A stretch of DNA of 64,000 bases, taken from NCBI GenBank assembly GCA_958436995.1, contig CAUBMI010000003.1, forward strand, positions 1 through 64,000. Direction: 5' to 3'. Below the pieces are notes generated by a model, which searched no databases, had not been told where the DNA came from, and saw nothing but the letters and a program-made list of their open reading frames with translations. Made by a program: the position numbers and the translations under genes. Shown piece after piece: positions 1 to 10,778 of the stretch. The DNA is from an uncultured Collinsella sp. (GTDB lineage Bacteria > Actinomycetota > Coriobacteriia > Coriobacteriales > Coriobacteriaceae). Numbering within the stretch: position 1 is the stretch's first letter; every line of letters begins with the position of its first letter.

Positions 1-29
1 CCGACCGTATCGCACTGCAAAGGAGTCTC

Positions 30-1208
30 ATGAACGTACTTGTTGTCAACGCCGGCAGCTCGAGCCTTAAATATCAGCTTTTGGATACCGATACCCGCGA
101 GGTTTTCGCCAAGGGCAACTGCGAGCGTATCGGCTCGGACATGGGCATCTTTGGCCACTCCGAGAACGGTGGTGCCAAGCAGACCGAGGAGATTCCTTTT
201 CCCGATCATCGCTGCGCCATTGCGCGCGTGCTCGAGGAGCTCGAGAAGACCGACTTTACGATCGATGGCATCGGCCACCGTATCGTTCAGGGTGGCTGGC
301 ACTTCGATGATTCCGCGGTCGTCGACGATGAGGTCATGGCTAAGATCCTCGAGGTTGCTCCGCTCGCCCCGCTGCACAATTACGGCGAGGCCGCGGCAAT
401 CGAATATTGCCGCGAGAAGTATCCGGAGCTGCCCAACGTGGCGGTCTTCGATACCTCGTTCCATATGACCATGCCCGAGGTCGCCTATACCTACGCGCTG
501 CCCAAGGACGTGTGCGACAAGTACCACGTGCGCAAGTACGGCGCCCACGGCACGAGCCACCGCTATGAGTGGATGATGGCCAAGGAGATCCTGGGTTCGC
601 GCTGCCACCGTCTGCTTTCGTGCCACTTGGGTAACGGTGCTTCGCTCGCTGCTATCGAGGACGGCGTGTGCCGCGACACTACGATGGGCCTCACGCCGCT
701 CGACGGCCTGATGATGGGCACTCGCTGCGGTTCCATTGATCCGGCCACCGTGTGCTACCTCCAGCGCGAGGGCGGCTACAGCTATCAGGAAGTCGATGAC
801 ATGATGAACAAGCAGTCTGGTCTGCTTGCCATCTCGGGCATCTCCAACGACGCCCGCGACATCCGTACACGCGCCTCCGAGGGCGACGAGCGCTGCCTGC
901 TCGCCTTCGATATGTTCGCCTACAAGGCCATGCAGCAGGCTGGCTCCATGATCGCTTCCATGGCGGGCGTGGACACCATCACCTTTACCGCCGGCATCGG
1001 CGAGAACGACTGGTCGATCCGCAAGGCCTTCTGCGACTGCTTTGAGTGGCTGGGCGTACGCATCGACAACAATAAGAACCGCGAGGCCGTGGGCAACGGC
1101 CCGCAGGTCATCAGCGCCGCCGGTTCAGCCGTTACGGTCATGGTCATCCCCACCGACGAGGAATACATGATCGCCCACGACGTCGAGCGTCTGACCAAGA
1201 ACAACTAA
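30..1208 (+). CDS. ackA: Acetate kinase
   Basis: Interconverts acetyl phosphate plus ADP with acetate plus ATP, the ATP-yielding last step of acetate fermentation in the cytoplasm. The 392-residue protein has the usual family length. Visible signatures are the N-terminal NAGSSSLKYQL phosphate loop, GHRIVQGG near residue 82, the catalytic-region GAHGTSHRY, MGTRCGSID and the C-terminal PTDEEYMIAHD. The ATG is preceded by AAAGGAG. Its usual partner pta lies just downstream but on the opposite strand, so the two are not one operon. What lies upstream is outside the window. Confidence 0.97.
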   Translation: MNVLVVNAGSSSLKYQLLDTDTREVFAKGNCERIGSDMGIFGHSENGGAKQTEEIPFPDHRCAIARVLEELEKTDFTIDGIGHRIVQGGWHFDDSAVVDDEVMAKILEVAPLAPLHNYGEAAAIEYCREKYPELPNVAVFDTSFHMTMPEVAYTYALPKDVCDKYHVRKYGAHGTSHRYEWMMAKEILGSRCHRLLSCHLGNGASLAAIEDGVCRDTTMGLTPLDGLMMGTRCGSIDPATVCYLQREGGYSYQEVDDMMNKQSGLLAISGISNDARDIRTRASEGDERCLLAFDMFAYKAMQQAGSMIASMAGVDTITFTAGIGENDWSIRKAFCDCFEWLGVRIDNNKNREAVGNGPQVISAAGSAVTVMVIPTDEEYMIAHDVERLTKNN

Positions 1209-1231
1209 CGCATTCGTCTGTAATTGACAAA

Positions 1232-1267
1232 AGGGTCTCCAGAGCAACAGCCCGGAGGCCTTTTTAC
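1232..1267 (+). terminator. Rho-independent terminator of ackA
   Basis: A stem of GGTCTCC with GGAGGCC (one G-T wobble) is followed by a T run, 25 bases after the ackA stop. Confidence 0.7.
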
Positions 1268-1413
1268 TAGCAGGCGGAAATTCCAGTTCCAAAGTGATCA
1301 TCGCCGGCAACGCCTGCGCTCCCAGCAACGTCACCCATTCGTTCAGATCCTCAGCCCCAGCTCGTAGCCAAGCCGCCGCCCACTCCAGATTCCCTGACTG
1401 CTGCGTGACGGCA

Positions 1414-1540
1414 GGGACCCTGCAGGGCAAAGCTCTGAAAACATTCCGCAGGACGCAAAGAGGCTCCGCCGCGCGAAGCGCGCAGCGGAGCCTCTTTGCA
1501 TGTCCGAGGACGTTTTCAGAGCTTTGCCCTGCAGGGTCCC
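1414..1540. repeat. Nested 127-bp palindrome between convergent ackA and pta
   Basis: A perfect 29-bp inverted repeat (1414-1442 and 1512-1540) encloses a second perfect 15-bp inverted repeat (1455-1469 and 1485-1499), whose centre is itself CGCGC-GAA-GCGCG. Between the two levels lie 12 imperfectly matching bases on each side. It sits between two gene ends that face each other, so it could end transcription from both sides, but it is far larger than a normal terminator. The rest of 1268-1555 shows no gene. Confidence 0.85.
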
Positions 1541-1555
1541 GAGGGGATATGTAAG

Positions 1556-2536
1556 CTATTCAGCCATCTGAGCCTGGACGGCGGTGATGGCTACGACACC
1601 CACGATGTCGTCGGCAGAGCAGCCGCGCGAAAGGTCGTTAACCGGCTTGGCGATGCCCTGCAGGATGGGGCCGTAAGCGTCGGCGCCGGCGAAGCGCTGG
1701 ACCAGCTTGTAGCCGATGTTGCCGGCCTCGAGATCGGGGAACACAAGCACGTTGGCCTTGCCGGCAACGGAGGAGCCGGGGGCCTTGAGCTGGGCGACGG
1801 TGGGAACGATGGCGGCGTCGAGCTGCAGGTCGCCATCGATGGCGAGCTCGGGAGCCTTCTCCTTGCAGAACTTAACGGCCTCCTGGACCTTCTTGGCGAC
1901 CTCGCCGCCGGCGGAGCCCATGGTGGAGTAGGAGAGCATGGCCACGTGCGGCTCGACGCTGCCCATAAAGGTGGACCAGGAGTGAGCGGAGGCGATGGCG
2001 ATCTCGGATAGCTCGTCGGAGGACGGGTTGATGTTGAGGCCGCAGTCGGCGAAGATCAGCGTACCGTCGGTGCCGAACTGCGGGGTGTCGGTGCACATCA
2101 CGAAGAAGGCCGAGACCAGCTTGGTACCCGGGGCGGTCTTAAGGATCTGCAGCGCGGGGCGCAGGGTGTCGGCGGTGGAGTGGCAGGCGCCGGAGACCAG
2201 GCCGTCGGCGTCACCCATCTTGACCATCATGGTGCCAAAGTAGGTGGCGTCCATCACCTGGGCGCGAGCCTGCTCGATGGTGACGCCCTTCTTGGCGCGG
2301 AGCTCGGCAAACTTCTGCGCGTACTCCTCGTGCTTCTCGGCATTGCGCGGATCGATGACGGTGGCGCCGGGAACGTTGATCTCGTCGGGGTTGCCCAGGA
2401 TGACGAGTTTTGCCAGGCCCTCCTCGATGATCTTGGTGGCCGCGACGATGGTGCGCGGATCCTCGCCCTCGGGCAGGACGATCGTCTTAAGGTCGGCCTT
2501 GGCGGCAGACTTCATACGGTTAAGGAAATCGCTCAT
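1556..2536 (-). CDS. pta: Phosphate acetyltransferase
   Basis: Converts acetyl-CoA and phosphate to acetyl phosphate and CoA, feeding acetate kinase. At 326 residues it is the short single-domain form, without the N-terminal regulatory domain of the E. coli enzyme. It starts MSDFLNRMKSAAKADLKTIV and has the expected LPEGEDPR, GLVSGACHSTADTLRPALQI, the FADCGLNINPS region and FPDLEAGNIGYKLVQR. TAAGGAG precedes the ATG. It converges on ackA rather than forming the common pta-ackA operon. Confidence 0.96.
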   Translation of the reverse strand: MSDFLNRMKSAAKADLKTIVLPEGEDPRTIVAATKIIEEGLAKLVILGNPDEINVPGATVIDPRNAEKHEEYAQKFAELRAKKGVTIEQARAQVMDATYFGTMMVKMGDADGLVSGACHSTADTLRPALQILKTAPGTKLVSAFFVMCTDTPQFGTDGTLIFADCGLNINPSSDELSEIAIASAHSWSTFMGSVEPHVAMLSYSTMGSAGGEVAKKVQEAVKFCKEKAPELAIDGDLQLDAAIVPTVAQLKAPGSSVAGKANVLVFPDLEAGNIGYKLVQRFAGADAYGPILQGIAKPVNDLSRGCSADDIVGVVAITAVQAQMAE

Positions 2537-2588
2537 GTTACTCCTTACAAGCGTTTCACTAAGCTCCAGGCGCCCGGCTGTTCACGAA

Positions 2589-2613
2589 TAAACCCGCTGC
2601 TAGCGGGTTTACC
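2589..2613. repeat. Small hairpin in the pta/glf divergent region
   Basis: AAACCCGC-TGCTA-GCGGGTTT forms an 8-bp stem upstream of the pta start. It would lie in the pta 5' leader if the minus-strand -10 at 2669-2664 is used. Its role is unknown. Confidence 0.4.
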
Positions 2614-2663
2614 TTTCAAATTTGTACGCCGCGGTGCTTGAGCTTTCCTTGTGTGGCAAGCTC

Positions 2664-2689
2664 ATTATAGGACGCATTAGCGCTATAAT
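2664..2689. promoter_or_regulatory. Back-to-back -10 elements for pta and glf
   Basis: ATTATA at 2664-2669 reads TATAAT on the minus strand (towards pta). TATAAT at 2684-2689 reads towards glf. No convincing -35 was seen for either, so the assignment rests on the two consensus -10 boxes in a divergent gap. Confidence 0.45.
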
Positions 2690-2767
2690 CGCTCTGATAA
2701 ATATGTCTCGAAGAATGTTCGAGAAAAGCCCAGCTAACGAGCCCGTGGCTTTTGACAAGGAGTATCG

Positions 2768-3970
2768 ATGCAGATTACCTCAGGCCTGCCTGAAGGCTTT
2801 AACGCCGGCGCGTACGACATGATTGTCGTCGGTGCTGGATATGCCGGTGCCGTTTGCGCCCGCCGTCTTGCCGAGACCATCGGCTATCGTGTTGCCGTTT
2901 TGGAGCGCCGTAGCCACATTGCGGGCAATGCCTATGACTGCACTGACGAGGCCGGAATCCTGATCCACGAGTACGGTCCGCATATCTATCACACCTTTAA
3001 CGAGCGCGTGCACAATTTCCTGTCGCGCTTTACCAAGTGGACGGATTATCAGCACAAGGTGCTCGCCAACATCAACGGCACCCTTATGCCCGTGCCCTTC
3101 AACCACGCGAGTCTCAAGCTCGCCTTTGGTGACGAGCGCGGCGAGGAGCTGTATCAGAAGCTCGTGGAGACCTTTGGCAAGGATGTCAAGGTGCCCATTA
3201 TGGAGCTGCGTAAGAAGAACGACCCCGACTTGGCCGAGGTCGCTGATTACGTCTACGAGAACGTCTTTTTGCATTACACCATGAAGCAGTGGGGCCAGAC
3301 GCCCGACCAGATCGATCCCTCGATCACCGGTCGCGTTCCCGTCTTTGTGGGCGACGATGACCGCTATTTCCCGCAGGCTCCCTTCCAGGGTATGCCGCAG
3401 GACGGCTACACGGCGCTGTTCGAGCATATGCTCGACCACGACCTGATCGACGTGTTCTGCGACGTGGACGCCCGCGATCTCTTTGAGATCGACGAGACCA
3501 CCGTCAAGATCGGCGGCAAGGTCTACGGCGGCGAGATCGTCTATACCGGTCCGCTCGATGAGCTGTTCGACCTTGACCTGGGCGCTCTTCCGTACCGCAC
3601 GCTCGATATGAAGTTCGAGACGCTTGATATGGACCAGTTCCAGCCCGTGGGCACCGTCAACTACACCACGAGCGAGGACTACACGCGTATCACCGAGTTC
3701 AAGAACATGACCGGTCAGGTTTTGCCCGGCAAGACCACCATCATGAAGGAGTACTCCAAGGCCTATACGCCCGGCTCGGGCGAGACGCCGTATTACGCCA
3801 TTCTTGAGCCCGAGAACCGTGAGCTCTATGAGCGCTATCTTGAGCGCGTCCAGAACCTGACAAACTTCCACCCGGTGGGTCGTCTGGCCGAGTATCGTTA
3901 CTACGATATGGATGCCGTGACCAATTCCGCCCTCGATCTTTCGGATGAGATTATCGCCTGCCATGCATAA
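2768..3970 (+). CDS. glf: UDP-galactopyranose mutase
   Basis: Flavoenzyme that interconverts UDP-galactopyranose and UDP-galactofuranose, supplying galactofuranose for surface glycans. The 400-residue protein has the FAD-binding VVGAGYAGAVCARRLAE near residues 20-36, then GNAYD, HEYGPHIYHT, the substrate region QWGQTPDQIDPSITGRVPVF and C-terminal GRLAEYRYYDMD. CAAGGAG precedes the chosen ATG; a later ATG at 2819 would remove part of the N-terminus and lacks such a site. Its end overlaps the next glycosyltransferase, which suggests one transcript and a shared product. Confidence 0.95.
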   Translation: MQITSGLPEGFNAGAYDMIVVGAGYAGAVCARRLAETIGYRVAVLERRSHIAGNAYDCTDEAGILIHEYGPHIYHTFNERVHNFLSRFTKWTDYQHKVLANINGTLMPVPFNHASLKLAFGDERGEELYQKLVETFGKDVKVPIMELRKKNDPDLAEVADYVYENVFLHYTMKQWGQTPDQIDPSITGRVPVFVGDDDRYFPQAPFQGMPQDGYTALFEHMLDHDLIDVFCDVDARDLFEIDETTVKIGGKVYGGEIVYTGPLDELFDLDLGALPYRTLDMKFETLDMDQFQPVGTVNYTTSEDYTRITEFKNMTGQVLPGKTTIMKEYSKAYTPGSGETPYYAILEPENRELYERYLERVQNLTNFHPVGRLAEYRYYDMDAVTNSALDLSDEIIACHA

Positions 3971-4994
3971 AGTCATAACATTCGGTATTCCCTCGTATAA
4001 CGCCGCTAAGGACATGGACCATTGCATTACCTCCATCTTGGAGGGGAGCAATTATGCCACCGATATCGAGATTATCGTGGTGGACGACGGCTCCAAGGAT
4101 GAGACGGCCGCCAAGGCCGACGAGTGGGAGGCCCGTTATCCTGGAATCATCCGCGCGGTGCACCAGGAGAATGGCGGCCACGGTATTGCCGTCCTTTCGG
4201 GTCTGCGCGAGGCGCAGGGCACCTACTACAAGGTTGTCGACTCGGACGACTGGCTTGACGGCGCTGCCCTTTCGATCATGCTGTCGATTCTGCGCGGCTT
4301 TGAAGAGCGCGACCAGCGCGTTGACCTGTTTATCTCGAACTACGTGTACGAGAAGGTTTACGAGGGTACGCATACGGCTATTGGTTACAAGTTTGCCCTG
4401 CCTCGAAAAAAGATCTTTACCTGGGACCAGATCGGACACTTCCGTCCCGATCAGAACCTGCTCATGCACAGCCTGTGCTATCGCACCGATGTGCTGCGCG
4501 AGTCCAATCTGCCTATGCCGGCACACACGTTCTATGTGGATAATATCTACGCATACGTGCCGCTGCCGCGCTGCAAGACCATGTACTACGCCGACATCGA
4601 CCTCTATCGCTACTTTATCGGTCGCGAGGGCCAGAGCGTCAATGAGGCCACGATGGTCAAGCGCCTGGGTCAGCAGTTCCGCGTAACGCGTATCATGATG
4701 GAATCGTTCCACCTGTACCAGGACGTTGAGTCCTCGCGTCTGCGTTCGTACATGATGGGCTACTTCACCATGATGATGGCGATTTGCTCGGTGCTCACCA
4801 AGCTTTCCGAGGAAGATTGTGCCGATGAGCGCCTGAAGACGCTGTGGAAGGACCTGAAGGAGTACGACGAGCGCATGTATCGTCGCGCTCGTTACGGCGT
4901 GGTCGGATTCTTTACCAACCTGCGTGGACGGGCCGGAGACAAAACCACACTCGGCCTATACCATCTTGCCTCAAAGATCTTCAAATTCAACTAG
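3963..4994 (+). CDS. Family 2 glycosyltransferase
   Basis: GT-A fold sugar transferase that probably uses a nucleotide-sugar donor, possibly UDP-galactofuranose because of the overlapping glf (inference). The 343-residue protein starts MHKVITFGIPSYNAAKD. It has VVDDGSKDE at residues 39-47 and the metal-binding DSDD at 93-96. No membrane segment is obvious. I chose the ATG that overlaps the glf stop; an in-frame ATG at 3945 is possible but adds residues unlike the family. The last codons (ASKIFKFN) resemble an antisense fragment nearby. Confidence 0.88.
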   Translation: MHKVITFGIPSYNAAKDMDHCITSILEGSNYATDIEIIVVDDGSKDETAAKADEWEARYPGIIRAVHQENGGHGIAVLSGLREAQGTYYKVVDSDDWLDGAALSIMLSILRGFEERDQRVDLFISNYVYEKVYEGTHTAIGYKFALPRKKIFTWDQIGHFRPDQNLLMHSLCYRTDVLRESNLPMPAHTFYVDNIYAYVPLPRCKTMYYADIDLYRYFIGREGQSVNEATMVKRLGQQFRVTRIMMESFHLYQDVESSRLRSYMMGYFTMMMAICSVLTKLSEEDCADERLKTLWKDLKEYDERMYRRARYGVVGFFTNLRGRAGDKTTLGLYHLASKIFKFN

Positions 4995-5026
4995 CTGCTG
5001 AGTAATCGCTGCTGATAGGTTGACTG

Positions 5027-5136
5027 GGCCCCTTGGCCTTTAGTTTGCTACTGCGAACAGTCCTGCTCGCACGGAAAGCACATTAAGTGCTTTCCGGCTC
5101 GTGCGGAACTTGTATCAAACTAAAGGCCAAGGGGCC
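5027..5136. repeat. Long hairpin with structured core, copy 1
   Basis: Perfect 21-bp arms (5027-5047 and 5116-5136) enclose a 53-base core at 5058-5110. In the core GGAAAGCAC pairs with GTGCTTTCC around an ATTAA loop, with CGCAC/GTGCG outside. It follows the glycosyltransferase stop. The core is related to the core at 5263-5316 in reverse orientation, while the arms of the two elements are unrelated. Confidence 0.85.
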
Positions 5137-5160
5137 TCTGCTATAAGAATCGATTGTCAG

Positions 5161-5200
5161 GAAGTTGAATTTGAAGATCTTCGACGCGTGGTACAAAGGG
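5161..5200 (-). pseudogene. Fragment of a glycosyltransferase 3' end
   Basis: Read on the minus strand this gives LYHASKIFKFN, nearly the C-terminus of the plus-strand glycosyltransferase (LYHLASKIFKFN at 4956-4991). Within the matching codons the differences are synonymous (CAT/CAC, GCC/GCG, TCA/TCG) plus one missing codon, so this looks like the tail of a related coding gene rather than a simple palindrome arm. The stop codon is not conserved. Only about a dozen codons remain. Confidence 0.5.
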
Positions 5201-5228
5201 GCCTGGGCTGAAAAGAATTTGGTTGGTA

Positions 5229-5353
5229 GGTTGCCCGGTGGGGTTTGGTTATGTTTGTCGCGAGTTCTGCACGAGCCGAAGAGCACTTAATGTGCTCTTC
5301 GTGCGAGCCAGGACTGTAGAGCAGCAAACATAACCAAGCCCCACCGGGCAACC
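5229..5353. repeat. Long hairpin with structured core, copy 2
   Basis: Arms of 29 bp with one wobble (5229-5257 and 5325-5353) surround a 54-base core at 5263-5316. In the core GAAGAGCAC pairs with GTGCTCTTC around TTAAT. It lies directly after the stop of the minus-strand P1 peptidase and could serve as its terminator. The core is the inverted relative of the one at 5058-5110. Confidence 0.85.
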
Positions 5354-5365
5354 GGACGAGCTAGT

Positions 5366-6367
5366 TTACTTCGCGGCGCCGGGGATGCCGTGGGAGGTTT
5401 TGGCGTTTTTGGCTCCGTTTACGATGGCGGTCTGTAGGGCCCTTACGGCGAGCATGCCCAGTAGGTCTAGGGGAACGGCGGCGCTTGCCTGGGCGCCTAG
5501 TTTGCCGCTGGCGAGGGTGTAGATGGTGTCGCCGTCGTTGGTGGTGTGCGTGGGACGGATGGCGTGTGCGTAGGCGTCTGCGGCCATCTGGGAGACCTCG
5601 GTGGCCTGTGCCTTAGTGAGTTCTACATTGGTGACGATGCAGCTAATGGTGGTGTTGGTGCGGTCGAGCGGCATTTGCATGGAGCCGGCGGCGGCAAAGG
5701 CTGCGAGCTCCATGTCGACGATCTGGTCGCTATCGGCTGCGGCGCGCATGCCGGCAACCCACTCGCCGGTGAAGGGGTCGACGACGTTGCCGCAGGCGTT
5801 GACCGAAACTACGGCGCCTACCTTAACGGGGCCGAGTGCCATGGCGGCAGCGCCAAGGCCGGCCTTCATGCAGGTGGCGGGCCCCATGAGCTTTCCGACG
5901 GTGGCACCCGTGCCGGCGCCAACATTGCCCTGCTCGAACGTGGTGGGGGTGTTGTCGAGTGCCTCGCGCACGGCGGCGATGCCGGCCTCAATGTCGGGGC
6001 GAACGGTGGGGTCGCCAAAGGCAAGGTCGAAGATACAGCTGGAGCACACGATGGGCACCTGCGTGGGGCCGACGGGCAGACCAATGCCGCGGCTCTCGAG
6101 TTCGCGGGCCACGCCGCTTGCAGCCTCGAGGCCAAAGGCCGATCCGCCCGAAAGGCAGACGGCGTGGACCTTATCGACGGTGTTTTCGGGACGCAGCAGG
6201 TCGGTCTCACGCGAAGCGGGGGCACCACCACGTACGTCAACGCCGCCGGTGGCACCCTCGGGCGCCACGATTACGGTGCAGCCGGTGCCAGCCTCCTCGT
6301 CCGTATAGTTGCCAAAGCAAAAGCCATCGACATTGCAAACATCGATGGCTTCGAGCAGTGTGTCCAT
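5366..6367 (-). CDS. P1 family peptidase (DmpA/S58 superfamily)
   Basis: Member of the P1/S58 aminopeptidase-like family, whose proteins self-cleave into two chains and release N-terminal residues from peptides or amides; the substrate here is unknown. The chosen start gives 333 residues and has ATAGGAG upstream. An upstream ATG at 6466 would add 33 residues not typical of the family. The conserved GNVGAGTGATVGK lies at residues 147-159, and Thr156 is the likely self-processing nucleophile (inference from the family). LSGGSAFGLEAASGV near 72-86 is also typical. It follows Maf on the same strand. Confidence 0.85.
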   Translation of the reverse strand: MDTLLEAIDVCNVDGFCFGNYTDEEAGTGCTVIVAPEGATGGVDVRGGAPASRETDLLRPENTVDKVHAVCLSGGSAFGLEAASGVARELESRGIGLPVGPTQVPIVCSSCIFDLAFGDPTVRPDIEAGIAAVREALDNTPTTFEQGNVGAGTGATVGKLMGPATCMKAGLGAAAMALGPVKVGAVVSVNACGNVVDPFTGEWVAGMRAAADSDQIVDMELAAFAAAGSMQMPLDRTNTTISCIVTNVELTKAQATEVSQMAADAYAHAIRPTHTTNDGDTIYTLASGKLGAQASAAVPLDLLGMLAVRALQTAIVNGAKNAKTSHGIPGAAK

Positions 6368-6466
6368 GTGTTCTCCTATCGGTTTTCCGCCGGGCCTTAT
6401 GCCCGGTCGGGATCCGTACGGTACGGCAAAATTGTAGGCGCTGGGGGATACCCAGCGCCAGAGCAA

Positions 6467-7048
6467 TTACGAGAGTTTTTGAATCGCGCGTGCGACGCGA
6501 GCGATGGGCAAGCCCACCACGTTGTAGAAGTCACCCGAAATATCGTGCACAAGCATGCGGCCGCCTGTGCCTTGGATGCCGTAGGCCCCGGCCTTGTCCA
6601 TGGGTTCGCCGGAGGCAACATAGCGCTCGATCTGCTCTTCGGTAAGCTCATAGAACGTCACGTCGGTCACATCGACAAACGACAGGCTCTCGGCGGCATG
6701 CGGAGCTGTAGCGTCGCCGGCTTTAACGATGCAGACGCCGGTTGCGACCTGGTGCGTGCGGCCCGAAAGCTCGCGGAGCATGGTGCGCGCCTCGTCCCCG
6801 TCTGCCGGCTTGCCCAAAATTTGGCCGTCAAAGGTGACAATAGTATCGGCCGCGACGGTCAGTTCGTTGGGCTCGGCATGTTCGGCCGTGACGGCAGCGG
6901 CTTTGGCACGCGCCAAGCGCTCGACGAGTGTAAGCGGAGCTTCGCCATCAAAAGGCGTTTCGTCGATATCTGCGGGAATCACGCGAATGTCATAGCCCGC
7001 CTCGCGCATCAACTCGATGCGGCGCGGTGATTGCGAAGCCAAAATCAT
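6467..7048 (-). CDS. maf: Maf family nucleotide pyrophosphatase
   Basis: Hydrolyses non-canonical or pyrimidine nucleoside triphosphates to monophosphates, a housecleaning role linked to division arrest in some bacteria. The 193-residue length is normal. ASQSPRRIEL at the N-terminus and AADTIV with the catalytic Asp near residue 68 match the dTTP/UTP subfamily better than the m7GTP one. The ATG overlaps the TGA stop of the DJ-1 gene (ATGA), which implies translational coupling. Confidence 0.92.
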   Translation of the reverse strand: MILASQSPRRIELMREAGYDIRVIPADIDETPFDGEAPLTLVERLARAKAAAVTAEHAEPNELTVAADTIVTFDGQILGKPADGDEARTMLRELSGRTHQVATGVCIVKAGDATAPHAAESLSFVDVTDVTFYELTEEQIERYVASGEPMDKAGAYGIQGTGGRMLVHDISGDFYNVVGLPIARVARAIQKLS

Positions 7049-7587
7049 AGCTGAATGCCCTCGGCGACCTTCTCGACGGCCTTGTCGCCGGCGAGCGTGC
7101 GCAGCAGCTCAAGCGCAAAGGGGAGCGACTGGGCCATGCCGCTGGCGGTGATGATGTTGCCGTCTTGCGTAACCTTCTCGCCGGTATAGGCGCCTTCGGG
7201 GAAGCTTTTCTCAAAGCCAGGGAAGCACGTGGCCTGGCGCCCCTCGAGTAGGTCGAGCTCGCCCAGGATAAACGGGGCGGCGCAGATGGCGGCAACGTGC
7301 TTGGTCGCGGCGAACTCGCAGACCACGTCGCAGACGCGCTGATCGGCGCGCAGGTTGGTGGCACCGGGCAAGCCGCCGGGCAGCACGACGCAGTCGTACT
7401 CGTCAAAGTTGATCTCATCAAAGAGCGCATCGCAGGTCACGGGGATCTGCAGCGAGCTTACGACCTCACGCGTGGGCATGATCGAGACAAGCGTGGCGCG
7501 CACGCCGCCGCGACGCATGACATCGACCATGGTCAGGCATTCAATAGTTTCAAAGCCATCGGCGGCGAGAACGGCAACGCTGGGCAT
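7045..7587 (-). CDS. DJ-1/PfpI family protein
   Basis: Class I glutamine amidotransferase-like fold of the DJ-1/ThiJ group. Such proteins act as deglycases, chaperones or stress sensors, and the exact role here is not known. The 180-residue protein begins MPSVAVLAADGFETIECL. Glu13 and Cys102 in AAICAAPFIL form the usual nucleophile-elbow pair. GAAAGGAA precedes the chosen ATG; a start at 7611 would add eight atypical residues. It is translationally coupled to maf. Confidence 0.9.
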   Translation of the reverse strand: MPSVAVLAADGFETIECLTMVDVMRRGGVRATLVSIMPTREVVSSLQIPVTCDALFDEINFDEYDCVVLPGGLPGATNLRADQRVCDVVCEFAATKHVAAICAAPFILGELDLLEGRQATCFPGFEKSFPEGAYTGEKVTQDGNIITASGMAQSLPFALELLRTLAGDKAVEKVAEGIQL

Positions 7588-7677
7588 GAGGGTTCCTTTC
7601 ATAGGCGGCATACAATTAGCCGTCTTATACCCCGAAGACCTCCGCTTGCCACGCTCGATTTTCCATTGTTTAAAAAG

Positions 7678-7731
7678 GGACGGGGCTATTTTAGCTACCC
7701 CACTTGCAGGGTAGCTAAAATAGCCCCGTCC
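7678..7731. repeat. Perfect 23-bp inverted repeat with GGACGGGG ends
   Basis: Arms at 7678-7700 and 7709-7731 match perfectly around an 8-base loop, preceded by an A run. A third partial copy of the arm end (TTAGCTACCC) follows at about 7735. It lies between divergent genes, so it is not placed as a terminator. Confidence 0.85.
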
Positions 7732-7765
7732 GAATTAGCTACCCTCACCCATCCTCAACAATCTC

Positions 7766-7899
7766 AATCTGTAACATCTAGACCCACTTTTGACCCCTAA
7801 CTGTTACAGATCAAGACAAACGGAAACCGCCCCGACAAAACGTCTAAATCTGTAACATCTACGGACCAAAACCGGGTCTTACTGTTACAGATCGAGACA
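7766..7899. repeat. Two quasi-palindromic units 81 bp apart
   Basis: Each unit has AATCTGTAACATCTA on the left (7766-7780; 7847-7861) and ACTGTTACAGATC on the right (from 7800; from 7881), so ATCTGTAACA faces TGTTACAGAT across about 20 bases. The spacer of the second unit resembles the reverse complement of the first (AGACCC then TTTTG then CC). It looks like a small repeat element in inverted pair, or paired operator sites. Confidence 0.75.
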
Positions 7900-7981
7900 G
7901 CCCCCAACAGCACCGCCCCGTTCGGGGAAACGACCGCTACAGGTACGGCGGGCAGAGGCTCACTTTTTTCTTCGGTTTTTC

Positions 7982-8011
7982 TTGACGGAATCTCACCTGT
8001 TGTAGTACTTT
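7982..8011 (+). promoter_or_regulatory. Possible promoter of the EamA gene
   Basis: TTGACG at 7982-7987 is a good -35. The -10 is weak (TACTTT at 8006-8011, spacing 18). It would start a leader of about 200 bases before the EamA gene. Confidence 0.4.
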
Positions 8012-8012
8012 G

Positions 8013-10747
<2,735 letters not shown>

Positions 10748-10778
10748 CCACCCGGGCAATATCACTAAGGAGAAAATA

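Noticed and set aside
2780..4051. A 423-codon minus-strand frame opposite glf
   Set aside because: No ribosome site or recognisable domain; glf on the plus strand is complete.
5027..5353. A complete insertion sequence or MITE
   Set aside because: The outer arms of the two hairpins are unrelated and no target duplication or transposase is seen, so I list them only as hairpins with a shared core.
7766..7899. Possible start of a CRISPR array
   Set aside because: Only two units, both palindromic with dissimilar spacers read in opposite directions, and no cas genes nearby.
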